Made by a program: the position numbers and the translations under genes | Notes under the pieces: generated by a model | Told to the model about the DNA's origin: nothing | Databases searched by the model: none | The model's input: only the letters and a program-made list of their open reading frames with translations | Assembly: GCA_019454125.1 (NCBI GenBank) | Contig: CP075365.1 | Location: 738,218 to 802,217, forward strand | Source: Fimbriimonadaceae bacterium | GTDB lineage: Bacteria > Armatimonadota > Fimbriimonadia > Fimbriimonadales > Fimbriimonadaceae | Reading direction: 5' to 3' | DNA length: 64,000 nucleotides | In this document: positions 16,336 to 24,809 of the stretch, in pieces | How the letters are laid out: each line of letters starts with the position of its first letter | How positions within the stretch are numbered: position 1 is the stretch's first letter

Positions 16336-17052
16336 ATGCGAGCCCAGAAGCTCTCGTTCCTGACCCTTTTCGTGGTTCTCGTCTCCATGATGCTTTCGGG
16401 CTGCGGAGGCAGCAGTGGGAGCGTCGCCCGCTTTGTCCATGCCGTCGTCGACGGAGGGCGGTTCGACGTCCTCGTCAACGACCGCGTCGTCGCCTCCGAT
16501 GTCCGGTTCCGCACGGCCACCCAGTACCTCGGCATCGATAGCGGCGCCGTTACGGTCAAACTCCGACAGACCGGCACCAGCACGATCGTCCTGACCCGCA
16601 ACCTGACGGTCAACGCGGGAGACGAGTTCACAATCGTCTTCAGCGGGTTCGTGAACCCCGTCGGTGGGGAACCGTCCCTGCAAGCGAGGACCTTCAGCGA
16701 CGACCGCTCCGAGCCGGACGAGAACAAGTACGAGGTTCGCGTGATCCACTCCGCGGGCTCGACGGACCTCTCCCCCGCCGACCTCTACATCAACCGCACC
16801 AACCAGAACCAGAACGGCACCAACCCCGTCTTCACGAACCTGGACTTCGGGGACGTGACGGGGTACCGCCAGTTCGACACGGGAACCCGTCGCATCATCG
16901 TCACGCAGTCGGGAAGCAAGGCGAACGTCTTCTATGACAGCCAGGGCGACGACGTCACCTTTGGCAACAAGTCGAAGCGGACCCTGGTACTCGTCGACGG
17001 GCCCGACGTCAATGAAATGGCGCGGCCCATCATCCTGGCCGACCGAAACTAG
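16336..17052 (+). CDS. DUF4397-like surface lipoprotein
   Basis: A 238-residue protein with a lipoprotein signal (LVSMMLSGCGGSSG) and two successive beta-rich repeats. ARFVHAVVDGGRFDVLVNDR begins the first and VRVIHSAGSTDLSPADLYIN the second. This is the DUF4397 pattern of extracytoplasmic immunoglobulin-like modules. The likely role is a cell-surface or periplasmic binding or structural protein, with no known ligand. It is preceded by a strong -10 box and followed by a hairpin before glnA. Confidence 0.8.
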   Translation: MRAQKLSFLTLFVVLVSMMLSGCGGSSGSVARFVHAVVDGGRFDVLVNDRVVASDVRFRTATQYLGIDSGAVTVKLRQTGTSTIVLTRNLTVNAGDEFTIVFSGFVNPVGGEPSLQARTFSDDRSEPDENKYEVRVIHSAGSTDLSPADLYINRTNQNQNGTNPVFTNLDFGDVTGYRQFDTGTRRIIVTQSGSKANVFYDSQGDDVTFGNKSKRTLVLVDGPDVNEMARPIILADRN

Positions 17053-17083
17053 TTGAGCCCCCTGATCAGGTAATTGATCGATA

Positions 17084-17117
17084 AATTAGCCCTGGCATTG
17101 CGATGTCAGGGCTAATT
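17084..17117 (+). promoter_or_regulatory. Hairpin between the DUF4397 gene and glnA
   Basis: A 14-base stem (AATTAGCCCTGGCA against TGTCAGGGCTAATT, one G-U pair) with a 6-base loop. It ends 17 bases before the glnA start. No U tract follows, so it may be an operator or 3'-end structure as well as a terminator. Confidence 0.6.
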
Positions 17118-17122
17118 CTGTG

Positions 17123-17128
17123 CATAAT
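17123..17128 (+). promoter_or_regulatory. -10-like box of glnA
   Basis: CATAAT ends 6 bases before the first ATG of glnA, just after the hairpin. Confidence 0.45.
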
Positions 17129-17134
17129 TAAGTT

Positions 17135-18631
17135 ATGCAGATGCTTGATCCGTCAGGCGGCGCGGCACATGAAGTCGCGAAGCAGCTCTTGACCAGCCCT
17201 CGTGAACTGAAGACCTTCCTTGAGATCCCGTACGAAGAACTCGAGGAGCGCAACCTAGAGGCCAAGGCTCTGCAATTGGCCCGGACCCCGGACACGGAGC
17301 TCCAAGAGCGGTACCTGAAGTACCTCGCCGACGAGCGCCGGATCAAGGCGGTCACCGTCTTTTTCACGGACCTGGAAGGCCGGTTCCACTCGCTGGACTA
17401 CGACAAGAAGTTCCTGCTGAAGGCGTGGGACAACCTCACCTTCGACGGGTCCAGCGTCCGCGGCTTCAGCGTCGTGAGCGAGTCGGACCTGCGCCTGGCG
17501 ATCGACTGGGGCAGTTTCCGCTGGCTGCCGAGCGACGTCTTCGGCCCCGGCAAGGTCATCACTTTCGGCCTGATCCAGGACCGCGACGGGATGCCTTACC
17601 CGAGCGACATGCGCAGCCGGTTAAAGGCGCTGAGCGACGAGCTTGCCGTCCAGAACCGGGTCGCCAACGCCGCCGTCGAGTGCGAGGGCTTCCTCTTCGA
17701 GGGCCGCAACGCGGAGCAGAACTTCGACGTCGCCCAGGGCTTCTCGACCGTCCACACGGGCGGCTATTTCCACAGCCTCCCCTCGGACCCGCTCCGGGTC
17801 TTCATCGACCGCTTGGCCGAGGCGCAGCGCGCCCTCGGATTCGAGAATGAGAAGGACCATCCGGAGGTCGCGCCGAGCCAGTTCGAGCTGAACTACTCCT
17901 ACACCGAGGCGCTGGTGGCTGCGGACCAGATCCAGCTTTACAAGCTCACCGCGCGACAGGTGGCCGCCTTGATGGGCCTCACCGCGAGCTTCCTGCCCAA
18001 GCCGGTGGCCGGCATCAACGGCAGCGGCATGCACACGAACCTCTCCATCAGCGAGAACGGCAAGAACCTGATGTTCGACGCGAAGGGCGAGGACCAGCTT
18101 TCGAAGTTCGGCTGGGGGTTCATCGACCGACTGCTGAACAGCGCGAACGACCTCTGCCTTGTGTTGAACCCCTCGGTCAACGCCTATCGCCGGCTCGACC
18201 CGAACTACGAGGCCCCGAACCAGATCAAGTCGTCCGCGGTCGACCGCACGTCAATGGTTCGGATCCCGCTGGGCAACGAGAAGTCAGCGCGGGTCGAGGT
18301 CCGCACCGTCGCGCCCGATGCGAACCCTTACTTGGCGCTCTACTGCCTCATCAAGACGGGGCTTGAAGGGCCGATGACCGAGAAGATCACGGCCGAAGCG
18401 CGCCGCACGCGCACCCGGTTCCTGCCGGACAACATTTACGACGCAATCCGCCACTTCAAGTCGAGCGACTACGTCACCAGGCTCCTGGGCGAAGGGGTGA
18501 AGTCGAAGTACGTCGAGCGGAAAGAGGCGGTCGCCCACCGTTGCCCGCGCGAGCTGGGCACGTTGATCAAGGAGCCGGAGATCCACTTCCACCACGAGGT
18601 GACGAACCAGTTCCTCTGGTCGAACTTCTAA
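17135..18631 (+). CDS. glnA: Glutamine synthetase
   Basis: A 498-residue glutamine synthetase, making glutamine from glutamate, ammonia and ATP. It has the beta-grasp segment (VFFTDLEGRFHSLDYD), the DGSSVRGF metal-site region, FELNYSYTEALVAAD, NGSGMHTNLSI and NEKSARVEVRT. The Tyr of the adenylylation loop appears in LPDNIYDAIR. The N-terminal extension of about 60 residues (REFKTF-like helical region) makes it longer than the usual 440-470. The start at 17135 gives MQM; a second ATG two codons on is possible. Regulation by nitrogen is likely but no known regulator is adjacent. Confidence 0.93.
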   Translation: MQMLDPSGGAAHEVAKQLLTSPRELKTFLEIPYEELEERNLEAKALQLARTPDTELQERYLKYLADERRIKAVTVFFTDLEGRFHSLDYDKKFLLKAWDNLTFDGSSVRGFSVVSESDLRLAIDWGSFRWLPSDVFGPGKVITFGLIQDRDGMPYPSDMRSRLKALSDELAVQNRVANAAVECEGFLFEGRNAEQNFDVAQGFSTVHTGGYFHSLPSDPLRVFIDRLAEAQRALGFENEKDHPEVAPSQFELNYSYTEALVAADQIQLYKLTARQVAALMGLTASFLPKPVAGINGSGMHTNLSISENGKNLMFDAKGEDQLSKFGWGFIDRLLNSANDLCLVLNPSVNAYRRLDPNYEAPNQIKSSAVDRTSMVRIPLGNEKSARVEVRTVAPDANPYLALYCLIKTGLEGPMTEKITAEARRTRTRFLPDNIYDAIRHFKSSDYVTRLLGEGVKSKYVERKEAVAHRCPRELGTLIKEPEIHFHHEVTNQFLWSNF

Positions 18632-18671
18632 GCGCCTTGACTAGTAGGCTTGGTAGTCGAAAGAGCAAGGT

Positions 18672-18703
18672 TTGCCTCCCGCGACATAGACTGCGGGAGG
18701 CAA
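18672..18703 (+). terminator. glnA terminator hairpin
   Basis: An 11-base perfect stem (TTGCCTCCCGC / GCGGGAGGCAA) with a 10-base loop follows glnA by 40 bases. A short pyrimidine run (TCGCTTTTCCC) follows. It may also serve the convergent HAF-type gene. Confidence 0.75.
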
Positions 18704-18720
18704 TCGCTTTTCCCTTAGGA

Positions 18721-20382
18721 TTACTTGATGTACGCCCTTGACTGGTCTACATCCCAGTCCCAATTGGAGGGCCAGACACCCGGAGTGGTTGAGATTTGAA
18801 CCTCAACTCTAAAGAACACGTTGTAGAGCTCGGTTTCCGGATCTGGGCTGCTCACGCCTATCATGTAGTCCCTCGCCGACGCTCCCTCGACCACCGCTTC
18901 AAGAGTCCGGAAGGTACGGCTGATAGTGCCATCTTCCGGGGTGACGCGTACCCACTCGAATTCAAGAGGGGCGACCTCCTTCAAGAGGTAAAGGATCTCC
19001 GTGCGGTTGCTCGGCAATGTGCTTCGAGAGGTCAATTTGAGAGCTAGGCCCGTAGCACTCGACTTCGCGCTGGATTCGACCCCGAACTTTCCGATGAAGA
19101 CGAGGTAGGAGTTATCACTGACCTCTCCCGTCGGCACAGGGCCTCCATCGAACCGCACGAATTCCGCATCAGGAAACTTGGGCGACCCTTCGTCGTTCTC
19201 GGACGCGTTCGTGCCTAATGAAGGAGTTAATGTGGAAATGTTCACTCCCGTAACGACCTCGCCCGACGATCCTCGCAGGGGCAAGCGGGTGGTCCAGGTA
19301 CTAGCGGCGGTGGTGGCGAAGGCCTTAGTGTTGTCCGTCTTGTTCCCGCCGAAAACGGGGTTGGTGCTCGTGTCATCGATGCCGGTCAGCGTGTGGGCGA
19401 TGGTTGTCCCAAAGTCGGTGAACGCCTTGAGGTCGAGGACGGCGCCGTTCCACGGTGAGGCCGAAGGCAGCCAGACCCAGGGGTGCGGCCCGTTGCCGAC
19501 GATCTTGCCGTCCGCGTTCGCCTGGGCCGGCATCCCGGTGAGGCCGGGCTCGCCGATGAACTCGAGCGTTGCGGTCGAGACCGTGTAGCGGAACGGTTGG
19601 GCGAGTTGAAAGGAGAAGACCCCCGGGTCCATGTAGCCGACGAGCACGCCGTTGTCGCCCACGTCGATCACGGTGCCGCTGCGGCCGCTCGGCCAGCCCG
19701 TGAGCTGGGTCGGGGCGTTGTAGTCAGAGATTCCAGAGTTGTATGTCCAGTAGCAGGGCACGCGATCTGATGCGTTGCTATTGCTGAAGACCTCGCCCCC
19801 GATGACGTTCGACGAGTTGATGCCGTTCGCCTTGCCGTAGGTGTAGCCGGCGGTATTGAGGGCGGTCACGCCCCCGCCAGACTCGTTGCGCCAATAGGGC
19901 ACAGGCTGGGGGGAAGAGCTCCCTTGGGCGTGGAAGACCAGGCGTCCGGACTGGTTGATGTCGTTAGCCCAGCCAATCGTGCGCGAGTTTGGAAAAAGGG
20001 TAGTGTAGACGGTCGATGAGTCCGGCCAGTAGGCGGCCGAGACATCCCCCCCGGTGCTGGTGTTCCCTCTCCCGCTGAACGCGGTGCCGTTGGTCGAGAG
20101 GGCGGCGGCGTAGTCCGCCCCGGTGATCCGAGGGAGGAGCGTGACGGTCGTCCCGCTGAGGAACGCGCCTTTACTGTCTTGGCCGCCGGTCGATTTGTAG
20201 ACGCGGAGGGCAAGCTTGCCGCCGGACGGGGCGAGCCGACCGGCCTCGGCGCGGTCGTAGCTCTCGCCGATGGTGGAGTTTTCAGTGAGCGAATAAAGGG
20301 CCGCGCTTTGCGCTTGGACGCCCCCCCCCAGTAAGAATACTGAGAAGGACGCACAGAGTCTTCGTTTTGTGCATGGGGTCAT
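18721..20382 (-). CDS. Secreted HAF-repeat-like protein
   Basis: From the ATG at 20382 the protein begins MTPCTKRRLCASFSVFLLGG and has a signal peptide ending near VQAQS. The mature part of about 530 residues has repeated beta-strand units with Gly, Asn and Trp: TIGWANDINQSGRLVFHA, KANGINSSNVIGGEVF, VIDVGDNGVLVGYMD and QANADGKIVGNG. These match the HAF or YCF48-like extracellular repeat pattern, where (A/G)(I/V)NxxGxVVG recurs. The function is unknown; a surface beta-propeller is likely. A longer start at 20451 has little room after the upstream stop. Confidence 0.7.
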   Translation of the reverse strand: MTPCTKRRLCASFSVFLLGGGVQAQSAALYSLTENSTIGESYDRAEAGRLAPSGGKLALRVYKSTGGQDSKGAFLSGTTVTLLPRITGADYAAALSTNGTAFSGRGNTSTGGDVSAAYWPDSSTVYTTLFPNSRTIGWANDINQSGRLVFHAQGSSSPQPVPYWRNESGGGVTALNTAGYTYGKANGINSSNVIGGEVFSNSNASDRVPCYWTYNSGISDYNAPTQLTGWPSGRSGTVIDVGDNGVLVGYMDPGVFSFQLAQPFRYTVSTATLEFIGEPGLTGMPAQANADGKIVGNGPHPWVWLPSASPWNGAVLDLKAFTDFGTTIAHTLTGIDDTSTNPVFGGNKTDNTKAFATTAASTWTTRLPLRGSSGEVVTGVNISTLTPSLGTNASENDEGSPKFPDAEFVRFDGGPVPTGEVSDNSYLVFIGKFGVESSAKSSATGLALKLTSRSTLPSNRTEILYLLKEVAPLEFEWVRVTPEDGTISRTFRTLEAVVEGASARDYMIGVSSPDPETELYNVFFRVEVQISTTPGVWPSNWDWDVDQSRAYIK

Positions 20383-20457
20383 CCTGCAAGCCGATTGCGA
20401 CTTGCGCCTGGACGCTGCCCGGGCTTTTACCGGGGAGTCAAGCGTTTCCATAAATTC

Positions 20458-21525
20458 TTACGGGAGGAACTGGCCGGCCGAGCGTTTCGGAAGCGGCACG
20501 AGCAGTGCCGAGCGGGCGGTGTCCGAGCCCGCGGGGAGCCAGGTCACGCCGAGTGCCCCGCGTCGGTTGATGAACGCTAGCTCCATGAGGTGGCCCTCGT
20601 CCCAGCCCACGACCTTGTCGGGAATGCGGACCATTCCCGTTTGGTGAGACCACAAGAACGTCGCTGTGTGAGAAGGACGGTCGTTGTACTTCCCGCTCAT
20701 CACGTTGCGCTCGTCCAACGCCAGTCCAAGGCTGTCGTAGCGAATGGGAGTCCAGAGCCCTCCGTAGTCTCTGTAATAAGCCCAGATCGACAGCCCCAGC
20801 CCCATCGCACCCGCAGAGTTTCCAGCCGAGTTGATGGCGTTGGGGTAAGGCTGGCGGAACGCCCCGGGCGGCTTGGTGAGTTGCATCCCCTTGCCGGGCT
20901 CGTAGAAGAACGCCCAGTCCTCCCACTGCCCGTCCACGAGCTCGCCGACGGCCTGGCCATTGTCGTTGATGGCGGTGCCGCGGGAATAGGGAAGGCCGGG
21001 GTAGCCGCCGAGGTCGACGATGGTGCCGTCCGCCTTCCAGACGACGGCCTGGTTCTCGGTGAGGCTGAAGGAGTAGCCGACGACGTCGCCGTGCCGGTTG
21101 ATCCCCGCCGCTCGAGAGTTCAAGTGGCCAGGTAAGGGCGGGAGCTTCTCGAACCCGTTAGCCTTGCTCCAGCGATAGGCGTAAATGTACGACTCCGTGT
21201 TCTGGTAGTAGCCGCAGACCCTGCCCTCCTGGACCCCGTAGCCAAAGCAATCCCAATACGGCTCGTTCGGCTCGACGATCTTGTACCCGTCCTCCGGGCT
21301 CCAGAGGAACGTCTTCCGCCCGACCCCGACGAGGTTCGCCTCCCCGACGATCCGGTTCTGGTCGTCGATGCCGTAGACCCGCTGCGGCCCCCACCGCCCG
21401 CCCGGAAGGTCGCCGCAGTCCACCATCCGGTACCAGTACTCAGGCGGAGGAGAGACGAGGCTCGCCAGATAAAAGGGCAAAAAGAGGCCGACCATCAGCC
21501 GTTTGTACTCCCAGACCGGGCCCAT
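20458..21525 (-). CDS. Secreted HAF-repeat protein
   Basis: A protein of 355 residues from the ATG at 21525, with an N-terminal hydrophobic anchor (LMVGLFLPFYLASLVS). Repeats AAGINRHGDVVGYSFS, GTAINDNGQAVGEL and PNAINSAGNSAG are typical HAF units. It is directly upstream of a second HAF-type gene on the same strand, 75 bases apart using the preferred start, so the two probably arose by duplication and are co-expressed. Extracytoplasmic location is likely; function unknown. Confidence 0.7.
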   Translation of the reverse strand: MGPVWEYKRLMVGLFLPFYLASLVSPPPEYWYRMVDCGDLPGGRWGPQRVYGIDDQNRIVGEANLVGVGRKTFLWSPEDGYKIVEPNEPYWDCFGYGVQEGRVCGYYQNTESYIYAYRWSKANGFEKLPPLPGHLNSRAAGINRHGDVVGYSFSLTENQAVVWKADGTIVDLGGYPGLPYSRGTAINDNGQAVGELVDGQWEDWAFFYEPGKGMQLTKPPGAFRQPYPNAINSAGNSAGAMGLGLSIWAYYRDYGGLWTPIRYDSLGLALDERNVMSGKYNDRPSHTATFLWSHQTGMVRIPDKVVGWDEGHLMELAFINRRGALGVTWLPAGSDTARSALLVPLPKRSAGQFLP

Positions 21526-21594
21526 TCGTGCGGGCAAAGTCACCTGAAAGCCCTTCGAGCGAAACCGGGAGACATTTCGGGGGGCCGGTCCCGT

Positions 21595-21600
21595 TAATAT
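21595..21600 (+). promoter_or_regulatory. -10-like box of the M28 peptidase gene
   Basis: TAATAT ends 7 bases before the ATG. Confidence 0.45.
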
Positions 21601-21607
21601 AACAACG

Positions 21608-23131
21608 ATGCCGCGCCCGCTCAACCTCGCCTTCCTTGCCCTGGCCAGCCTCGCCCTCGCCCAGGCGCCCCCAAGAGTCTCGCAGGAGCGCTTGCGCGAC
21701 CACCTGGAGTTCGTGGCAAGCGATCTGATGGAGGGGCGCGACACGCCCTCCCGCGGCCTTGACGTGACCGCGCTCTACTTGGCGACCCAGTGCAAGCTCA
21801 TGGGTTTGAGGTCGGTCTTGCCGGGCGGCTCCTACTGGCAGACGATCCCGCTTTCCCAGCCACGGGTCGAGGCCGACTCCTTGGTCTTCGAGGTGAACGG
21901 GAAGGCGCTACAGGCCGGCACCGACTATGCCCCGCGTCCGACCCAGGGGGCAGCGCAAGGCGAGATGGTCTATTTGGGGAACGGGTGGGTCGTGCCCGCG
22001 CAGCGACTCGACCCCTACCAAGGGGTGGATATAAAGGGGAAGATCGCTGTCGTCAACGGCCAGACGCCGGACGGCGTCTCCCTTCGCCGAGGGTCGCAAA
22101 CCGACGCGGTCGCCCCGGCCCAGGCGGCGCTCCAGCGCGGGGCCGTGGCGATCGTGCAGATCAACCGGCTGCCCGGAGCCGCAAGCATTGAGTCCAGCTA
22201 TCGCCAGGCCACGCAGTCTCGCCGCGCGAGTCCGCCGGGCGAACCCGGAGGGGCGACGATTCCGACCGTCACGATGACCCAGGCGGCGGCTGACGCGGCC
22301 TTTGGGCAGGGCGCCGCAAACGGCGAGATGAAGCCCGGCACCAAACTGGGCAACGGCCGGCTTGAGATCAAAGTGACGGGCACGGACGTCCGGACGCAGA
22401 ACGTGGTGGCGGTGATCGAGGGGCGCGATCCTCAGCTCAAGGGCGAATACATCGCCATCGGCGCGCACTACGACCACTTGGGCCTGGCGAACCAGGGCGA
22501 GGACCGAGTCTTCAACGGGGCCGACGACGATGGTTCCGGCACGGTGTCGCTCCTCGAGATCGCGAGGGTCTTGAGCTTGCCCGAGAACCGTCCCAAACGC
22601 TCGGTCGTCTTCGTTTGGCACACGGGCGAGGAGAGAGGGCTTTGGGGCTCGGACTTCTTCACGAAGAACCCGCCTTTCCCGCGGGAGAACATCGTCGCCC
22701 AGCTGAACATCGACATGATCGGCCGGTCCCGCACGAGCCCCGACCCAGACCCGAAGTTTCCGCGCCTCACGGCGCGGAACGAAGTGCACGTGGTGGGTGC
22801 GCGCCGCCTGAGCACCGAGCTCGGCGACGTGATCTGGGCCGTTAACAAAAAGACGTTCAACCTTTCCTTGAACACGGCCTACGACGCGCCGGACGATCCT
22901 GAGCGGATCTACTTCCGCAGCGACCACTACAACTATGCGCGGTATGGCATCCCCGTCGCGTTCTTCTTCAGCGGCATCCACGAGGACTACCACCGGGTCT
23001 CGGACGAGGTCGAGAAGATCGACTTCGTAAAGATGGCGGACGTGGCGCAGACGGTGGCGATGGTTGCCAAAGAGCTTGGCAACCGCAAAGACCGGCCGAA
23101 GGTCGATAAACCGATCGAGGGTGGCCGGTAG
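21608..23131 (+). CDS. Secreted M28 family zinc aminopeptidase
   Basis: A 507-residue exported peptidase. The signal peptide is NLAFLALASLALAQA. A protease-associated domain is inserted near residues 130-200 (AALQRGAVAIVQINRLPG). The M28 catalytic core has AIGAHYDHLG (His), FNGADDDGSG (bridging Asp), WHTGEERGLWGS (catalytic and metal Glu), LNIDMIGR (Asp) and RSDHYNYARYGIPV (His). It should cleave N-terminal residues from peptides outside the cytoplasm, using two zinc ions. It is divergent from the HAF genes. Confidence 0.88.
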   Translation: MPRPLNLAFLALASLALAQAPPRVSQERLRDHLEFVASDLMEGRDTPSRGLDVTALYLATQCKLMGLRSVLPGGSYWQTIPLSQPRVEADSLVFEVNGKALQAGTDYAPRPTQGAAQGEMVYLGNGWVVPAQRLDPYQGVDIKGKIAVVNGQTPDGVSLRRGSQTDAVAPAQAALQRGAVAIVQINRLPGAASIESSYRQATQSRRASPPGEPGGATIPTVTMTQAAADAAFGQGAANGEMKPGTKLGNGRLEIKVTGTDVRTQNVVAVIEGRDPQLKGEYIAIGAHYDHLGLANQGEDRVFNGADDDGSGTVSLLEIARVLSLPENRPKRSVVFVWHTGEERGLWGSDFFTKNPPFPRENIVAQLNIDMIGRSRTSPDPDPKFPRLTARNEVHVVGARRLSTELGDVIWAVNKKTFNLSLNTAYDAPDDPERIYFRSDHYNYARYGIPVAFFFSGIHEDYHRVSDEVEKIDFVKMADVAQTVAMVAKELGNRKDRPKVDKPIEGGR

Positions 23132-23209
23132 GAAAAGCCCTCTCTCCACCCGGCCACGGGACCATAGGTGTGTCGTACACCCCCCCACACCCCGAAAATG
23201 ACAAGCTTT

Positions 23210-23235
23210 CGCGTGTAGGTGCGGTCGATCGGCAT
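23210..23235 (+). repeat. Direct repeat, copy 1, of a DAHP synthase segment
   Basis: These 26 bases match 25099-25124 inside the DAHP synthase gene at 25 of 26 positions, in the same orientation. On the minus strand they would encode MPIDRTYTR, as in that enzyme. Flanking bases do not match. The rest of 23132-23295 has only a weak hairpin (GCCCAC/GTGGGC near 23260). Confidence 0.75.
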
Positions 23236-23295
23236 CCCGCGGCGCTGTAGGCCGTTAGGCCCACGTCCGGTGGGCGATTCGCGTTAACACGCTAT

Positions 23296-23730
23296 GTGTT
23301 TATAGAACTCCTAGCTCTTACAATGGCGTGGTCACACCACCACACCTCCTATGCAAGAAACAGTGATGTTCAGATAGTCTTCCAAATCTTTTATAACGAC
23401 ACAGGTGCCACGGTCGTTGTCGCCGCACATACCGCAACCAACACTCAAGCGTACATTAAGGAGGGCTCAGTAACGGAGAATCCGCCGGTTTGGCCCGATT
23501 GGCTTAAGCCGCTTGTATCGAATCAAGTCCAGGCTTCCAGAGAGTTCAACAGCATTAATGTGTTACCGTATTGGACGCTTAAGACCTGGGCCCTTTGGGA
23601 TCACGAGTTTGGACACGAGATTTGGAAGTGGGTCGCTAGCGGGGACGACGAAGTGTCCATACGGCGGTACGCTTCGCTCTACACAAATGGACGGATCGAC
23701 CGATCGCTGACCAGCGCAATACCGGACTGA
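23296..23730 (+). CDS. Hypothetical protein of a low-GC island
   Basis: A 144-residue protein with no recognised domain. The N-terminus is uncertain: GTG at 23296 gives a hydrophobic start (MFIELLALTMAW), while ATG at 23323 would drop nine residues. Trp and His are frequent. Codon use and base composition are more AT-rich than the neighbours. The second gene of the island follows after three bases. A cytoplasmic or exported location cannot be decided. Confidence 0.5.
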   Translation: MFIELLALTMAWSHHHTSYARNSDVQIVFQIFYNDTGATVVVAAHTATNTQAYIKEGSVTENPPVWPDWLKPLVSNQVQASREFNSINVLPYWTLKTWALWDHEFGHEIWKWVASGDDEVSIRRYASLYTNGRIDRSLTSAIPD

Positions 23731-23733
23731 GTT

Positions 23734-24696
23734 ATGCATTGCCTCACGCTTCTCCTGCTGAACGGACTCCTATCCACACCACCAGATATCCTGCTTGTGT
23801 CGGCGTCGCCCATACCGGTCGACTTCAGCAAAAGCGTGTTCGCCAGGCTAGCGGCTGGCCGGCAGAATTCAGAGCCCTTGAACGACTGCCTCGTCGTGCA
23901 GGAATCTGGATCATTGCTCGTCGCTGCGCCTGACCTCGTCCTTCAGAAGGACCGCGCACAGTTGCTGGACGACTTGCGGTCTTTTCGCGTTGCTAAGCCG
24001 GAGAACGCTGTCCTGAGCCGGTCAGCCCTGCCTAAGAGTCTGCAAGATGTCGCAGATTTCTTGGTCGGCAGCCACCACCGACCAGGCCATCACTATGATG
24101 GGAGCAAGATGAGCGTTGCTGTCCTCCCCGCGTCAATAATGAAGTTTAAAAGGGGAGAGCGGGAGGTACGGTTGACTCTGACAAATCGTCCGACGAATGA
24201 CGACCGCCAACGATTAGCCCAACAAGCCGCTAAGCTTGAACCTGGCGAGCGTCAAACAACACTGCCAGCTTGGCTGCAACTTCGAGACGGTAATCAGCTA
24301 CAAGCTCTCTACTTCGCTTCCAATAGAGCTATGGTTCGCGAGAAGAGGTTGGCCTTGACGGCGGCCTTGTTGGAGAAGTTGGCGGCAATCTCGTCAGAGT
24401 GGACCAAGGATTACGAACGCGCTAAGGCAGACTGTGTGGCTGAGTTGTCCGCTGCCCGTGGCTGGTCTTCGCCCGGGGGCCAGCCCCAAGATCCGTTTGG
24501 CTCGCTCCCTTCGCAAACCCAAGAACTTTTACTGGCTGAAGCGCAGGGGAACTTTAAGGAGTGGGGGTTTGCAACGGAGACTGAGGCGTTCGAGTTTTTA
24601 CAGAGTTCGGTCATTGTCAGAAACGAACTTGCACTGCAAATCTTTGTGGCCTTCGAGGGCCAGGCGCCCGGGGTGACCAGCATCGTGTTGCCTTAA
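23734..24696 (+). CDS. Hypothetical protein of a low-GC island
   Basis: A 320-residue protein with a short hydrophobic N-terminus (LTLLLLNGLLSTPPDILLVS) that may be a signal sequence. The middle has a charged, helix-rich region (REVRLTLTNRPTNDDRQRL) and the C-terminus is mixed. No family is recognised. It is likely co-transcribed with the 144-residue gene upstream. The pair looks foreign relative to its GC-rich neighbours and lies between the two copies of a DAHP synthase repeat. Positions 24697-24809 contain no clear feature. Confidence 0.55.
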   Translation: MHCLTLLLLNGLLSTPPDILLVSASPIPVDFSKSVFARLAAGRQNSEPLNDCLVVQESGSLLVAAPDLVLQKDRAQLLDDLRSFRVAKPENAVLSRSALPKSLQDVADFLVGSHHRPGHHYDGSKMSVAVLPASIMKFKRGEREVRLTLTNRPTNDDRQRLAQQAAKLEPGERQTTLPAWLQLRDGNQLQALYFASNRAMVREKRLALTAALLEKLAAISSEWTKDYERAKADCVAELSAARGWSSPGGQPQDPFGSLPSQTQELLLAEAQGNFKEWGFATETEAFEFLQSSVIVRNELALQIFVAFEGQAPGVTSIVLP

Positions 24697-24809
24697 AACG
24701 GAGGGTTGTTGTCGCTGAGCGAAGAATCGCTTGGCCAGCTATCGCGATTCCGCTCGAGCCAATCGCCCGGTTCTGAAGCGTTGCAGGGCGGCAAAAGACA
24801 GGCGGCGCG

